Assembly: GCA_965213905.1 (NCBI GenBank)
Contig: OZ243922.1
Location: forward strand, 2,294,001-2,358,000
DNA: 64,000 nt
Reading direction: 5' to 3'
Origin: SIRX01 sp965213905
GTDB taxonomy: Bacteria > Actinomycetota > Rubrobacteria > Rubrobacterales > Rubrobacteraceae
Shown: positions 16,385-24,411 of the stretch, piece after piece
How the letters are laid out: the number at the start of each line of letters is the position of its first letter
How positions within the stretch are numbered: the first letter of the stretch is position 1
Made by a program: the position numbers and the translations under genes
The notes under the pieces: model-generated
What the model was told of the DNA's origin: nothing
Seen by the model: the letters and a program-made list of their open reading frames with translations, nothing else
Database searches by the model: none

Positions 16385-19372
16385 GTGCATGACTATACTA
16401 AACTCCAGGCTATGTTAGGAAAGACTGGAGATGGGACAGGTTTCTCAGGGGGAAGCGGTGGTGCGGGTGGTTACCGTTTCCAAGCACTCGCTACGGCGTA
16501 CGTCTGTGCCCACGTTCTAGCTAAGCATCCATTAAATTGGGTTGGCGCCGGGGCCGTACCCTTAGCAGTCTCCGTAGAGACGGCTGGGCCTGGAGATGAT
16601 CTCAGGGTAGAGTATTCGAACGGTCCGGGAGGAGAAGGTGGCGCCCTAGAGGTGCAGGCGAAGAGGGGGCTCACGAAAGGGAGAAAGCTCTGGGAGTCGT
16701 TGCTGTCGCTTGCCCACGGCCTAGATGAGGATCCATCCTTGCGCTGTGCGCTGCTAGTGGATTACGCAGCGAGCCGTCCGGTAAGACAAGAACTTCGACG
16801 GGACATCGAGCGCCTCGCACAGGGACGCGACGACCGTCTGAAGCCCATCACCAAGGAGTTCTTGGGGAGACTTGAAGCGGACGGTATAGAGCCCAAACGT
16901 TCCTTGCTCGCGAGACTTTCCGTAATCGTGGCCGACCTCGGGGATCGCTCTGAGGGTGAAGGAACAGCACTCGAATTGCTTTCTAGAGTGGTGGATAAAG
17001 CTAGCATATTAAATGCCTGGACAGCATTTAGAGACGACGGTATGCACCTGGCGGAGATCGCGGGCCGACAGGAAGCGTCGTCCTTGCGGAACCTACTCGA
17101 AAAGCATGAAATAAGATTTGTAGCTAGGGAGGAGTTACCCCTTCTGCAGAGGGAAGATCACATACCGTCTAATCCTCAGCCCTTCGTCGGTCGCAATACG
17201 GTAGTGAACGAAATTCGGGGATTACTCTCTACCATCAAGGAGGGACAGGGTCCATTCGTCGTAGTGCAGGGCTTGCCCGGCTCTGGTAAGACGGCAGTGG
17301 CTACAGTCGTTGCTAACGGATTGAGGTCAACTTTTCCCGGCGAAATTCTATGGGCTTCTATCGGACCAAACCCCAACCAACTCTCTATACTCGCCGACTG
17401 GGGACGGAGCCTCGGCGCGGAAGACCTCGTAGGATATAAAGACGTGGGTGCCGCATCAGCAAGGATGAAGGCTTTGCTGCGGAACAGGAGAGTGTTATTC
17501 GCCTTGGACGACGTTTGGGCGGCCGAGGACGTGCAGCCTCTCACTGTCGGCGGTCCTGAGAGCGCCATACTCGCGACGACACGCTCTAGGCAAGCGGCTC
17601 GAAGTATGGCCCCTAGCGGAACCATGCTCGAAATCGGCCCACTAAGCGAAGCTGAGGCGGTCTCATTACTCGAAGAACTAGTACCCTCCATAAATGAAGC
17701 AGACTGCGGACTGCTCAGTGAACTAGCCACAAAGCTCGGGTGCCTACCCCTGGCATTGAAGGTTGCAGGGCGTCTTTTGGAAGAAGAGGCTACGCTTGGT
17801 CTCGGGGTTGCTGATCTTCTCTCCGAAATCAAAGAAGGAGAAACGCTACTCGCCGCTGACGTCCCTCCAGATTTAGTTGATCTGGTGGAGAGTACTACGC
17901 CTACGGTTACTGCTCTGCTTGGAAGGAGCACTGACAAGCTTGGAGACAACGAGCGAGAGCGTTTTGGGCGTCTGGGAGTTTTCGAACCCGGGCCTGCCTC
18001 CTTTGACCTGTCTGCTGTTGGAGCGATGTGGGACGAAACGAATGAGCAAGACATCAAGGCGACGCTCAGTACGTTGATAGGACGTGGATTGGTTGATCCA
18101 AACGGTTCTGGTCGCTTCTCTCTGCATCCAGTGCTAAAGATGCAGGCGAATTTTCTACTCGGCCGCGCGTCGGACGATAGTCTGGCGACATACTATTTGC
18201 ACGCTACTCACTACCTTGAACTGCTGCGCTCTGCAAATGCACTTTACCGTAGCGGTGGAGAGGCTAGCAAGGTCGGGTTGGCGCTATTCGACACCGAATG
18301 GGAGAACGTACGGTCTGGGCAGTATTTTGCGGCGTCACGTCTCGCGGAGGATAGTGAGGACGCTGAAGCAGCACGCCTAGTTAGTGGTTACGCCGATGCT
18401 GGGTGGGAACTTCTATCCTTGCGGGCGAGTCTCGACGAACGTGCCCGCTGGCTCGAGAACGCGCTACATGGAGACAAGCTTTTGATAGAAGCAAATAGCC
18501 TGTCGGAGGAGACGGGTGAAGGTTGGGATGAAGCTTTAAGGAATTATCGCACCGCTCAAGCTAGCCATCTGCATATGCTAGCTATGGTGCGCTACCATGC
18601 GGGGCAGACAGAAAACGCCTTCACGCTAGAGCGAGAGTCCCGTAAGATCTGGCGCTCACTTGGGAATCGCCGTGGAGAAAGCCGGACCCTCAACATACTC
18701 GGTGCTCTCCACGCAATATCCGGTGACTATCCCTTGGCGGAACGGAGCTACTTGAAAGCCATCGAACTTTTGGATAAAGAAGCCGACGACCCCGAAGCGC
18801 CCGCTCATCCACCAAAGAGTCATGATAGAGACAGAGCAGCGATTCTTGGCAATCTTACCAACCTCTATAGACGCCGCCGTAAGGCTGCGCTGGCGAACAA
18901 GGCAAGCAACGAGGCCATCGCCATCTTCCGTGCACTGGGCGACATGATCCAGGTAGGCATCGCCCTAAATAACCGTGGCGCAATCCGATCAGAACTCGAA
19001 GACGACGTACTAGGCGCCGTAAAGGCATTCTTGACCGCTCGCCGAATCTTCCGTTACCTGGGTAGCCGCAGCGACGAGGCACACTCTCTACTGGCTTTGG
19101 GAAGGGAGGATGCGGATGCCGGCAATTATCAGCCTGCAGAGAATAAAGCGAGAGAAGTTATAGCCGTGTGCAAGGAGCTTGGGACCCACTTTCAGAAAGG
19201 AGCAGCACTCGTTGTCTTAGGTGAGGCTCGTCTTGGACTCGGATACTCAGACGAGGCCGAAGACTTTTACCAAGAGGCGCTCGACATCGCCAGCGAAGCG
19301 CAGGACACAAGACTGGAAACCGAGGCTCGTGAGGGTCTTGAGAAAGTGGCTCATACCCGTGAGAACACTTGA
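16385..19372 (+). CDS. STAND NTPase: N-terminal PD-(D/E)xK-type nuclease, NB-ARC core, C-terminal TPR; probable antiphage sensor-effector
   Basis: 995 residues. Residues 1-240 resemble DUF4297/Cap4-type dsDNA endonuclease domains: GYRFQ (29-33), E65, DD (71-72) and the catalytic-like EVQAK (89-93). The NB-ARC/STAND ATPase follows with FVGR before Walker A GLPGSGKT (296-303), Walker B LFALDDVW and the GLPL-type GCLPLAL (452-458). About 640-990 are TPR-like helical repeats (LNNRGAIRSELE, ALVVLGEARLGLGYSDEAEDFYQEAL) likely to sense a ligand. In known families of this build, target binding drives oligomerisation and activates the nuclease. Codon use (AGA, TTA, CTA, ATA) is less GC-biased than in neighbours, a sign of transfer. 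Start GTG 16385 or ATG 16412; neither has a clear Shine-Dalgarno. Confidence 0.85.
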   Translation: MHDYTKLQAMLGKTGDGTGFSGGSGGAGGYRFQALATAYVCAHVLAKHPLNWVGAGAVPLAVSVETAGPGDDLRVEYSNGPGGEGGALEVQAKRGLTKGRKLWESLLSLAHGLDEDPSLRCALLVDYAASRPVRQELRRDIERLAQGRDDRLKPITKEFLGRLEADGIEPKRSLLARLSVIVADLGDRSEGEGTALELLSRVVDKASILNAWTAFRDDGMHLAEIAGRQEASSLRNLLEKHEIRFVAREELPLLQREDHIPSNPQPFVGRNTVVNEIRGLLSTIKEGQGPFVVVQGLPGSGKTAVATVVANGLRSTFPGEILWASIGPNPNQLSILADWGRSLGAEDLVGYKDVGAASARMKALLRNRRVLFALDDVWAAEDVQPLTVGGPESAILATTRSRQAARSMAPSGTMLEIGPLSEAEAVSLLEELVPSINEADCGLLSELATKLGCLPLALKVAGRLLEEEATLGLGVADLLSEIKEGETLLAADVPPDLVDLVESTTPTVTALLGRSTDKLGDNERERFGRLGVFEPGPASFDLSAVGAMWDETNEQDIKATLSTLIGRGLVDPNGSGRFSLHPVLKMQANFLLGRASDDSLATYYLHATHYLELLRSANALYRSGGEASKVGLALFDTEWENVRSGQYFAASRLAEDSEDAEAARLVSGYADAGWELLSLRASLDERARWLENALHGDKLLIEANSLSEETGEGWDEALRNYRTAQASHLHMLAMVRYHAGQTENAFTLERESRKIWRSLGNRRGESRTLNILGALHAISGDYPLAERSYLKAIELLDKEADDPEAPAHPPKSHDRDRAAILGNLTNLYRRRRKAALANKASNEAIAIFRALGDMIQVGIALNNRGAIRSELEDDVLGAVKAFLTARRIFRYLGSRSDEAHSLLALGREDADAGNYQPAENKAREVIAVCKELGTHFQKGAALVVLGEARLGLGYSDEAEDFYQEALDIASEAQDTRLETEAREGLEKVAHTRENT

Positions 19373-19430
19373 TTTATTCTTTCTGACAGCGGACTCCGAG
19401 AGACAAGTTATGTTGGCTACTAAACCTTGA

Positions 19431-19448
19431 CTGTAATACGTTCTACCC
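19431..19448 (+). repeat. right copy of the 18-bp direct repeat flanking the STAND gene
   Basis: CTGTAATACGTTCTACCC, 25 bases upstream of the intact NUDIX ATG, identical to 16234-16251. Confidence 0.9.
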
Positions 19449-19472
19449 ATCGCACTCGTGTAATCTGTACTC

Positions 19473-19925
19473 ATGGATTGGCGTCAGAGCGGTAGACACT
19501 TTACTGTTGCGGTTTTCGTGGTTCACGAGGGGAGCGTGCTGCTACACCTCCACCGTAAACTCGGCATGTGGCTCCCGCCAGGCGGGCACATAGAGAAGGA
19601 CGAGTTGCCGGACGAGGCGGCGGTCCGCGAGGTGTTGGAGGAGACCGGGGTCGAGGTAGAGTTGGTGGGGGAGAGGCGTGAGGATGTCACGGACCCGGTG
19701 CAGCTACACCGGCCCGCCGGGGTGCAGTTGGAGTACATCGGGCCGGGGCACGAGCACATAGACCTGATCTACTTCGCCCGCCCAACCGGCTCCACGGAGA
19801 TTTCGGCCGAGTTCGAAAAAGACAAAGTCGGCTGGTACTCGCCCGAAGATTGGAACAGCATGGGCGTAAAAGCCGAAGTCCGGGGCTGGTGCGAACGGGC
19901 GCTCGCCGCACTCGGAGAGGCGTAG
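19473..19925 (+). CDS. NUDIX hydrolase
   Basis: 150 residues. The Nudix box is complete: GGHIEKDELPDEAAVREVLEETGV fits G-x5-E-x7-R-E-U-x-E-E-x-G-U, the Mg-binding site for cleaving nucleoside diphosphates linked to another moiety. Substrate unknown; YIGPGHEHIDLIYFA is typical of the MutT/ADP-ribose-like group. TAATCT at 19461-19466 lies six bases before ATG and there is no Shine-Dalgarno, so it may be leaderless. A decayed paralogous 5' end lies on the other side of the STAND gene. Confidence 0.9.
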   Translation: MDWRQSGRHFTVAVFVVHEGSVLLHLHRKLGMWLPPGGHIEKDELPDEAAVREVLEETGVEVELVGERREDVTDPVQLHRPAGVQLEYIGPGHEHIDLIYFARPTGSTEISAEFEKDKVGWYSPEDWNSMGVKAEVRGWCERALAALGEA

Positions 19926-19937
19926 GGCGCCCGAAAG

Positions 19938-20783
19938 CTAACCGTTCAGCGTCTCTGCGTGGTGCCGGATGTGATCCTCCATGAACGTGGAGATGAAGTA
20001 GTAGCTGTGGTCGTAGCCCTCGTGCCGCCTCAAGGTGAGCCGCTGACCGGCTTCGGCGCACGCTCCCTCGAACACGTCGGGGGATAGCTGCTCGTCGAGG
20101 AACTGATCGTCCATTCCCTGATCCACGAGTATGTGCCGGTCGTCGGACCTCTCGCACACCAACTCGCTGGCGTCGTACTGCTTCCAGTCCTCGTCCGGGC
20201 CGAGGTAGTTGGAGAATGCCTTTTTGCCCCAGGGGACGCGGGTCGGGGCGCAGACGGGGGCGAAGGCGGAGACGGACTCGTAGAGGTCCGGCTCTTTGAG
20301 GGCGAGGGTGAGGGCACCGTGGCCGCCCATCGAGTGGCCGAAGACGCCCTGGGCATCTTCGCGGGCGGGGAAATGTTCAAGGATCAGGCCCCGTAGCTCT
20401 TCCGTGACGTAGGTGTACATGTTGTAGTTCTCCGACCAGGGTTCGGCGGTAGCGTCGAGGTAGAAACCGGCGCCGGTTCCGAAGTCGTAGTCGTCGTCTT
20501 CGCCGGGGATGTCCGCGCCGCGGGGGCTGGTGTCGGGGGCGACGAGCATCAGACCGTGCTCGGCGGCGAGGCGTTGGGCTCCGCCTTTGATCATGAAGGT
20601 CTCCTCCGTGGAGGTGAGTCCGGCCAGGTAGTAGAGCACCGGGACCGGGCCGTCCGCCGCTTGAGGAGGTTCGTAGACGGCGAAGTTCATGCCGGTGCCG
20701 GTCGCTTCGGAGTCGTGGCTGTAGAAGCCGACCGTACCGCCGAAGCAGCGGTGGGTGCCGTTCGTGGCTGGCTTTTCGGTCAT
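19938..20783 (-). CDS. fghA: S-formylglutathione hydrolase
   Basis: 281 residues, esterase D family. Serine-hydrolase motif GHSMGG with nucleophile S151, Asp and His later (RHEGYDHSYYF), and the family's opening HRCFGGTVGFYSHDS. It hydrolyses S-formylglutathione to formate and thiol, the second step of thiol-dependent formaldehyde detoxification. It lies 10 bases downstream of the class III alcohol dehydrogenase gene, with GAGAGG before its ATG, so the two form an operon. Confidence 0.95.
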   Translation of the reverse strand: MTEKPATNGTHRCFGGTVGFYSHDSEATGTGMNFAVYEPPQAADGPVPVLYYLAGLTSTEETFMIKGGAQRLAAEHGLMLVAPDTSPRGADIPGEDDDYDFGTGAGFYLDATAEPWSENYNMYTYVTEELRGLILEHFPAREDAQGVFGHSMGGHGALTLALKEPDLYESVSAFAPVCAPTRVPWGKKAFSNYLGPDEDWKQYDASELVCERSDDRHILVDQGMDDQFLDEQLSPDVFEGACAEAGQRLTLRRHEGYDHSYYFISTFMEDHIRHHAETLNG

Positions 20784-20793
20784 CGTAACCTCT

Positions 20794-21903
20794 CTAGAAC
20801 GTGATGACGCTGCGGATGGATTCTCCGCGGTGCATCACGTCGAAGGCTTCGTTTATGTCTTCGAGCGGCATGGTGTGGGTGATGAGGGGGTCTATGTCGA
20901 TCTTCCCCTCCATGTACCAATCCACTATCTTCGGCACGTCCGTCCGGCCCCGCGCGCCGCCGAAAGCGGAGCCGCGCCAAGACCGCCCGGTAACGAGTTG
21001 GAAGGGACGCGTGGAGATCTCCTCTCCCGAGCCCGCCACCCCGATAATTACCGACTCGCCCCAACCCTTGTGGGCACACTCCAGCGCCTGACGCATGACG
21101 TTCACGTTGCCGATGCACTCGAAGCTGTAATCCGCGCCGCCGTTTGTCAGGTCTACCAAATACGGAACCAGATCCCCTTCGACCTCTTGCGGGTTGACGA
21201 AATGGGTCATGCCGAACTTCTCGGCCAGTTCCTCCCGGGCCGGGTTGATGTCCACGCCCACGATCTTGTCCGCCCCGACCATCCTCGCGCCCTGCACGAC
21301 GTTCAGCCCGATCCCCCCGAGCCCGAAGACAACAACGTTCGCCCCCGGCTCTACCTTCGCCGTGTTGACGACCGCCCCGATGCCGGTAGTCACACCACAG
21401 CCGATGTAGCAAACCGTCTCGAACGGCGCATCCGAACGAATCTTCGCCAGGGCTATCTCCGGTACTACTGTATGACTGGCAAACGTGGATGTGCCCATGT
21501 AATGGTACAAAGCGCCACCGTTCAGAGAAAGGCGACTCGTGCCGTCGGGCATAAAGCCCTGGCCTTGGGTACCCCGAATCTTCTGGCACAGGTTGGTCTT
21601 GGGGTTCAAGCAATACTCACACTCCCGGCATTCCGGGGTGTAGAGCGGAATTACGTGGTCTCCCACTTCGAGGCTGCTTACGCCCGGCCCGACCTCCACG
21701 ACGACGCCTGCACCTTCGTGGCCCATTACCGCGGGGAAGAGTCCTTCCGGGTCTGCGCCGGAGCGGGTGTATTCATCGGTGTGGCAGACGCCGGTAGCCT
21801 TGATCTCGACCAGCACTTCGCCGTCTTTCGGGCCGTCTAGCTGGACCGCTTCTATGCTGAGGGGCTTGCCCGCCTCGAAAGCCACCGCCGCTTTGATGTC
21901 CAT
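20794..21903 (-). CDS. frmA: S-(hydroxymethyl)glutathione dehydrogenase / class III alcohol dehydrogenase
   Basis: 369 residues, zinc-dependent medium-chain dehydrogenase. Catalytic zinc ligands are C40 (GVCHTD), H62 (GHEGAG) and a cysteine in IGCGVTTG; structural zinc cysteines are C92, C95, C98 and C106. The NAD site is FGLGGIGLNVVQGA. It oxidises the formaldehyde-thiol adduct to the S-formyl thioester used by FghA. Which thiol the organism makes cannot be read here; sequence favours the glutathione-type enzyme rather than MscR. ATG 21903 with GGGGGAAAG upstream is preferred over an in-frame start at 21939. Confidence 0.95.
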   Translation of the reverse strand: MDIKAAVAFEAGKPLSIEAVQLDGPKDGEVLVEIKATGVCHTDEYTRSGADPEGLFPAVMGHEGAGVVVEVGPGVSSLEVGDHVIPLYTPECRECEYCLNPKTNLCQKIRGTQGQGFMPDGTSRLSLNGGALYHYMGTSTFASHTVVPEIALAKIRSDAPFETVCYIGCGVTTGIGAVVNTAKVEPGANVVVFGLGGIGLNVVQGARMVGADKIVGVDINPAREELAEKFGMTHFVNPQEVEGDLVPYLVDLTNGGADYSFECIGNVNVMRQALECAHKGWGESVIIGVAGSGEEISTRPFQLVTGRSWRGSAFGGARGRTDVPKIVDWYMEGKIDIDPLITHTMPLEDINEAFDVMHRGESIRSVITF

Positions 21904-21993
21904 GTTCTTTCCCCCGCCTCTCAGATATTCCGACAACATGCGTCATGGTCGGGGTGTGTCGGCCCTGCGTCAAGTCCTGGAGCCGGGGCTAGG

Positions 21994-22143
21994 TTAAGGG
22001 TCCGAGCAGTCGCGCCGGTAGCCGCAGTTGGGGCAGACGAGCTTGCAGTGGAGGCCGTACATCTCCGAGCCGCAAAACTCACACTCTTCCGTAGGCTCCG
22101 GCGTTAGGGTCTGCGCTTCTTCGTCTCGGCGAGTTTCGTTCAT
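21994..22143 (-). CDS. small zinc-ribbon protein
   Basis: 49 residues, too short for most gene finders. Cysteine knuckles ECEFCGS and CPNCGY, plus extra cysteines in LHCKLVC and DCSDP, form a rubredoxin-like zinc ribbon. The N-terminus is acidic and disordered (MNETRRDEEAQ). Codon use is normal and the frame ends at TAA 21994-21996. The Shine-Dalgarno is weak (TTAGGGC). Function unknown. Confidence 0.65.
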   Translation of the reverse strand: MNETRRDEEAQTLTPEPTEECEFCGSEMYGLHCKLVCPNCGYRRDCSDP

Positions 22144-22215
22144 GCCCTAATTGTACGGCTCCGGTAGGCGCGGCGCCCCCGCTACTTTCTTCGCGCTAGA
22201 GATCCCGAAACCTGC

Positions 22216-22599
22216 TTATTGCCGGGCCTTGCCCGGACGTTTCGGAAAGAGTTCGGCCAGACGGGCGGCGCTAAAGGTTTTGAGGCCCGAGTAGGAGAGA
22301 ACCCTTTGAGCTTGGCGGAGTGAGACGGCGAGGCTGCGGGTCAGGATCCGCAGCGTGGCGAGGTTATCCTGGATGCGGGAGATCCGGACCGGTAACTGCT
22401 GGCTCCGGGCGTCGAGGGCGGCGACGCTCTCTTCCAGCTCGCCGGTCCGCGCCGCCAAACGGGCCACGTCTTCGGATAGCTGGCGTTGCAGGGCGAGCCG
22501 GGCGCGGCGAAAACTAAGCCAGGCCCGCAGCGCGACTACCCCGGTAACGAGCGCGAGCAGCGCGCCCGCGAGTATCAAGATAAAGAGTACGGTTCCCAT
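22216..22599 (-). CDS. small membrane-anchored coiled-coil protein
   Basis: 127 residues. One N-terminal membrane segment (VLFILILAGALLALVTGVVAL) is followed by a basic patch and a heptad-like helix of about 70 residues (RLALQRQLSEDVARLAARTGEL, then LDARSQQLPVRISRIQDNLATL). The tail is basic. The topology resembles phage-shock or divisome accessory proteins, but no family is recognised. Possibly expressed with the zinc-ribbon gene on the same strand. Confidence 0.6.
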   Translation of the reverse strand: MGTVLFILILAGALLALVTGVVALRAWLSFRRARLALQRQLSEDVARLAARTGELEESVAALDARSQQLPVRISRIQDNLATLRILTRSLAVSLRQAQRVLSYSGLKTFSAARLAELFPKRPGKARQ

Positions 22600-22632
22600 C
22601 TCGAAAGTTACAGTAGCACGGGCACGGTAGCC

Positions 22633-22660
22633 TTTACAAACATTTCAGTGGTGTTAAAAT
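22633..22660 (+). promoter_or_regulatory. promoter of tRNA-fMet
   Basis: TTTACA (22633-22638), 16-base spacer, TAAAAT (22655-22660). The tRNA begins 11 bases further on. Confidence 0.7.
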
Positions 22661-22671
22661 TCTGCCCGCGA

Positions 22672-22745
<74 letters not shown>

Positions 22746-22751
22746 CTACCG

Positions 22752-22779
22752 GCCCCGAACCATAAGGTTCGGGGCTTTT
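22752..22779 (+). terminator. intrinsic terminator after tRNA-fMet
   Basis: GCCCCGAACC (22752-22761) pairs perfectly with GGTTCGGGGC (22766-22775) around an ATAA loop, followed by TTTT. Confidence 0.9.
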
Positions 22780-22797
22780 GCGTGTGTTGCTAGAGTT

Positions 22798-23178
22798 CTA
22801 CGGCAAACTATCCCAGTCGAAACTGGTCTGTGCCACGAAGGCTTCTAGGGATTCTTCGAGTTTTTCGGAGGTCAGTAGAAAAAGCTCGGCGTGCAGCCTC
22901 CTGGTGTGGGCGTTCGGGTCGTCTTTTCCCAGGGGAGATGAGTCCGTCTCCTCACGGGCGCCGAGGTAAAGCCCGCGTTCGTCCGCGCCGGTCTCGCAGT
23001 AAGGCTTCCAGTCCTCCACAGCCTTTTCGTGGGCGAGGGCCGCTACCATGAGGTCTTTCCACAACGGCTCCGCGTCCTCTGTTACCGAGGTACGGAGCAC
23101 CGAGGGGTTGCGCGTCATGCGCCCGGCCAGCGCCCGGCTCTCGGCCAGTCGCGCGGCTGCTTGCTCTCTGTCTTCCAC
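22798..23178 (-). CDS. hypothetical protein
   Basis: 126 residues, acidic and mostly helical, with no membrane segment (AESRALAGRMTRNPSVLRTS, RRLHAELFLLTSEKLEESLE). The GTG at 23178 is preferred because GGAGG lies five bases upstream; a TTG at 23190 sits on the Shine-Dalgarno itself. No family recognised. Confidence 0.6.
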   Translation of the reverse strand: MEDREQAAARLAESRALAGRMTRNPSVLRTSVTEDAEPLWKDLMVAALAHEKAVEDWKPYCETGADERGLYLGAREETDSSPLGKDDPNAHTRRLHAELFLLTSEKLEESLEAFVAQTSFDWDSLP

Positions 23179-23399
23179 TGTATCCTCCAAATCTTCGCTA
23201 GTTCACATCACGCCTTCCACGCTTTCGGACGGCATCCCGACCCGCCCGGTATGGTAGTTTACCGGCGGACGCGGGGAACTGAACAAGTGGAGGACACGCG
23301 GCCCGAACCTTCGAGAAACGAACCCGGGATAATTCCGGGTCTGCCGGGCTCTGGTACTCCACGAACGCGGTGTGCTAGGCTCGGCTTATGGAACGTCCC

Positions 23400-23459
23400 A
23401 CGGGTAGGCTTAAGAGTGGGCCCAAGGGTAGACCTAAGGGTAGACCCGCGGGTGGGCAA
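23400..23459 (+). repeat. five 12-bp tandem repeats
   Basis: Exactly 60 bases of five units with consensus AAGGGTAGRCCY (units ACGGGTAGGCTT, AAGAGTGGGCCC, AAGGGTAGACCT, AAGGGTAGACCC, GCGGGTGGGCAA). They lie just upstream of the gene at 23477. An ATG at 23388 would read them as (PKGR)-like repeats in a 35-codon frame overlapping the next gene, an AT-hook-like peptide; whether it is translated is unknown. Confidence 0.8.
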
Positions 23460-23476
23460 GAGGAGGTGGAATCTTC

Positions 23477-23854
23477 GTGGGGTCCGAAACGGTAGAACCT
23501 CGCCGAACACCGGAGCCCGAAGGCCCGGAGCAAATATCCGAAAGGATGCGGCGGACGCGGGAGGGACCTTTCGGAAAGCTCAAGAGGGCGCTCTCGCGCG
23601 TGCTGGGCCTCGACGACGTTTCGCCGACGAGGAGCAGGGTCATCGTACTCGTCGCCCTGGCGGAGTCCGGGCTGCTGGGGCTCGGCTTTCTTACAGATCT
23701 ACCTTCGTCCTGGCTCATCACCGCCGCGCTGGCGATACTACCGTTCGTCTTTCATCAGGAAAAAGAAGACGGAGAAAGCGAAACGAACCTGGACGAAAAT
23801 TCCGGTCGGGAGGCACGGGAGCATAGCCACGACGACAGCCTTGGGGTTGGTTAG
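23477..23854 (+). CDS. small membrane protein, function unknown
   Basis: 125 residues from a GTG with GAGGAGG upstream. The N-terminus is charged and proline-rich (EPRRTPEPEGPEQ), then SRVIVLVALAESGLLGLGFL and SWLITAALAILPFVFHQ form two membrane segments. The tail is acidic and histidine-containing. Its stop TAG is directly followed by the cupin ATG, so the two genes are probably co-translated. Confidence 0.6.
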   Translation: MGSETVEPRRTPEPEGPEQISERMRRTREGPFGKLKRALSRVLGLDDVSPTRSRVIVLVALAESGLLGLGFLTDLPSSWLITAALAILPFVFHQEKEDGESETNLDENSGREAREHSHDDSLGVG

Positions 23855-24376
23855 ATGGAGGGTCCAAAAACCTCGGTAGAAGAACGCTACTTCCAGGACG
23901 ACGGCCGCATCCCAAACAACGCTAGCCTGCCCCTACTCGTTTACCGCGGGGCCATCGCCGAGGAGGAACGGGAGCCTTCGTACTGCAAGGAGCTGTTAGC
24001 CCGTAACAGCTGGGTTGGGGCTTGGGTAAACGGGGTGTTCTCATACCACCACTACCACTCAAACGCCCACGAAGTCCTCGCGGTGACAAGCGGCTCTGCG
24101 GCCCTGATCTTCGGCGGGCCGAATGGGGAAACCTTCGACGTCGCAGCCGGGGACCTCGTCGTAATACCGGCCGGGGTGGGACACTGCAAAGCAAACTCAC
24201 GCGGGGGCTTCCGGGTGGTCGGGGCCTACCCCAGAGGCCAGGAAAGCTACGACCTCAAGACCGGCGATCCGGACGAACGTCCCGGGGCGCTAGAGAACAT
24301 CCGGCAAACCCCACCGCCGCAAGCGGACCCCCTGTTCGGCGAGAAAGGTCCTCTACAGGACCGCTGGTCGGCGTAA
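23855..24376 (+). CDS. cupin-domain protein (YjlB-like)
   Basis: 173 residues. The opening RIPNNASLPLLVYRGA is the signature of YjlB-type proteins. The cupin barrel has metal-ligand histidines in YHHYHSNAHEVLAVTSG and the second motif GDLVVIPAGVGHCK. Most cupins bind a divalent metal and act on small sugars or acids; the substrate here is unknown. It starts immediately after the stop of the preceding membrane-protein gene. Confidence 0.85.
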   Translation: MEGPKTSVEERYFQDDGRIPNNASLPLLVYRGAIAEEEREPSYCKELLARNSWVGAWVNGVFSYHHYHSNAHEVLAVTSGSAALIFGGPNGETFDVAAGDLVVIPAGVGHCKANSRGGFRVVGAYPRGQESYDLKTGDPDERPGALENIRQTPPPQADPLFGEKGPLQDRWSA

Positions 24377-24411
24377 CGTCCGGCCCGCACCCGAAACCAC
24401 CAAAGGGTATA

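Noticed and set aside
16170..19950. Insertion sequence or transposon around the STAND gene
   Set aside because: No transposase or integrase and no terminal inverted repeats; the flanking repeats come from a duplicated NUDIX gene start.
23400..23459. CRISPR-like array
   Set aside because: Units are 12 bp, contiguous and without spacers; no cas genes are nearby.
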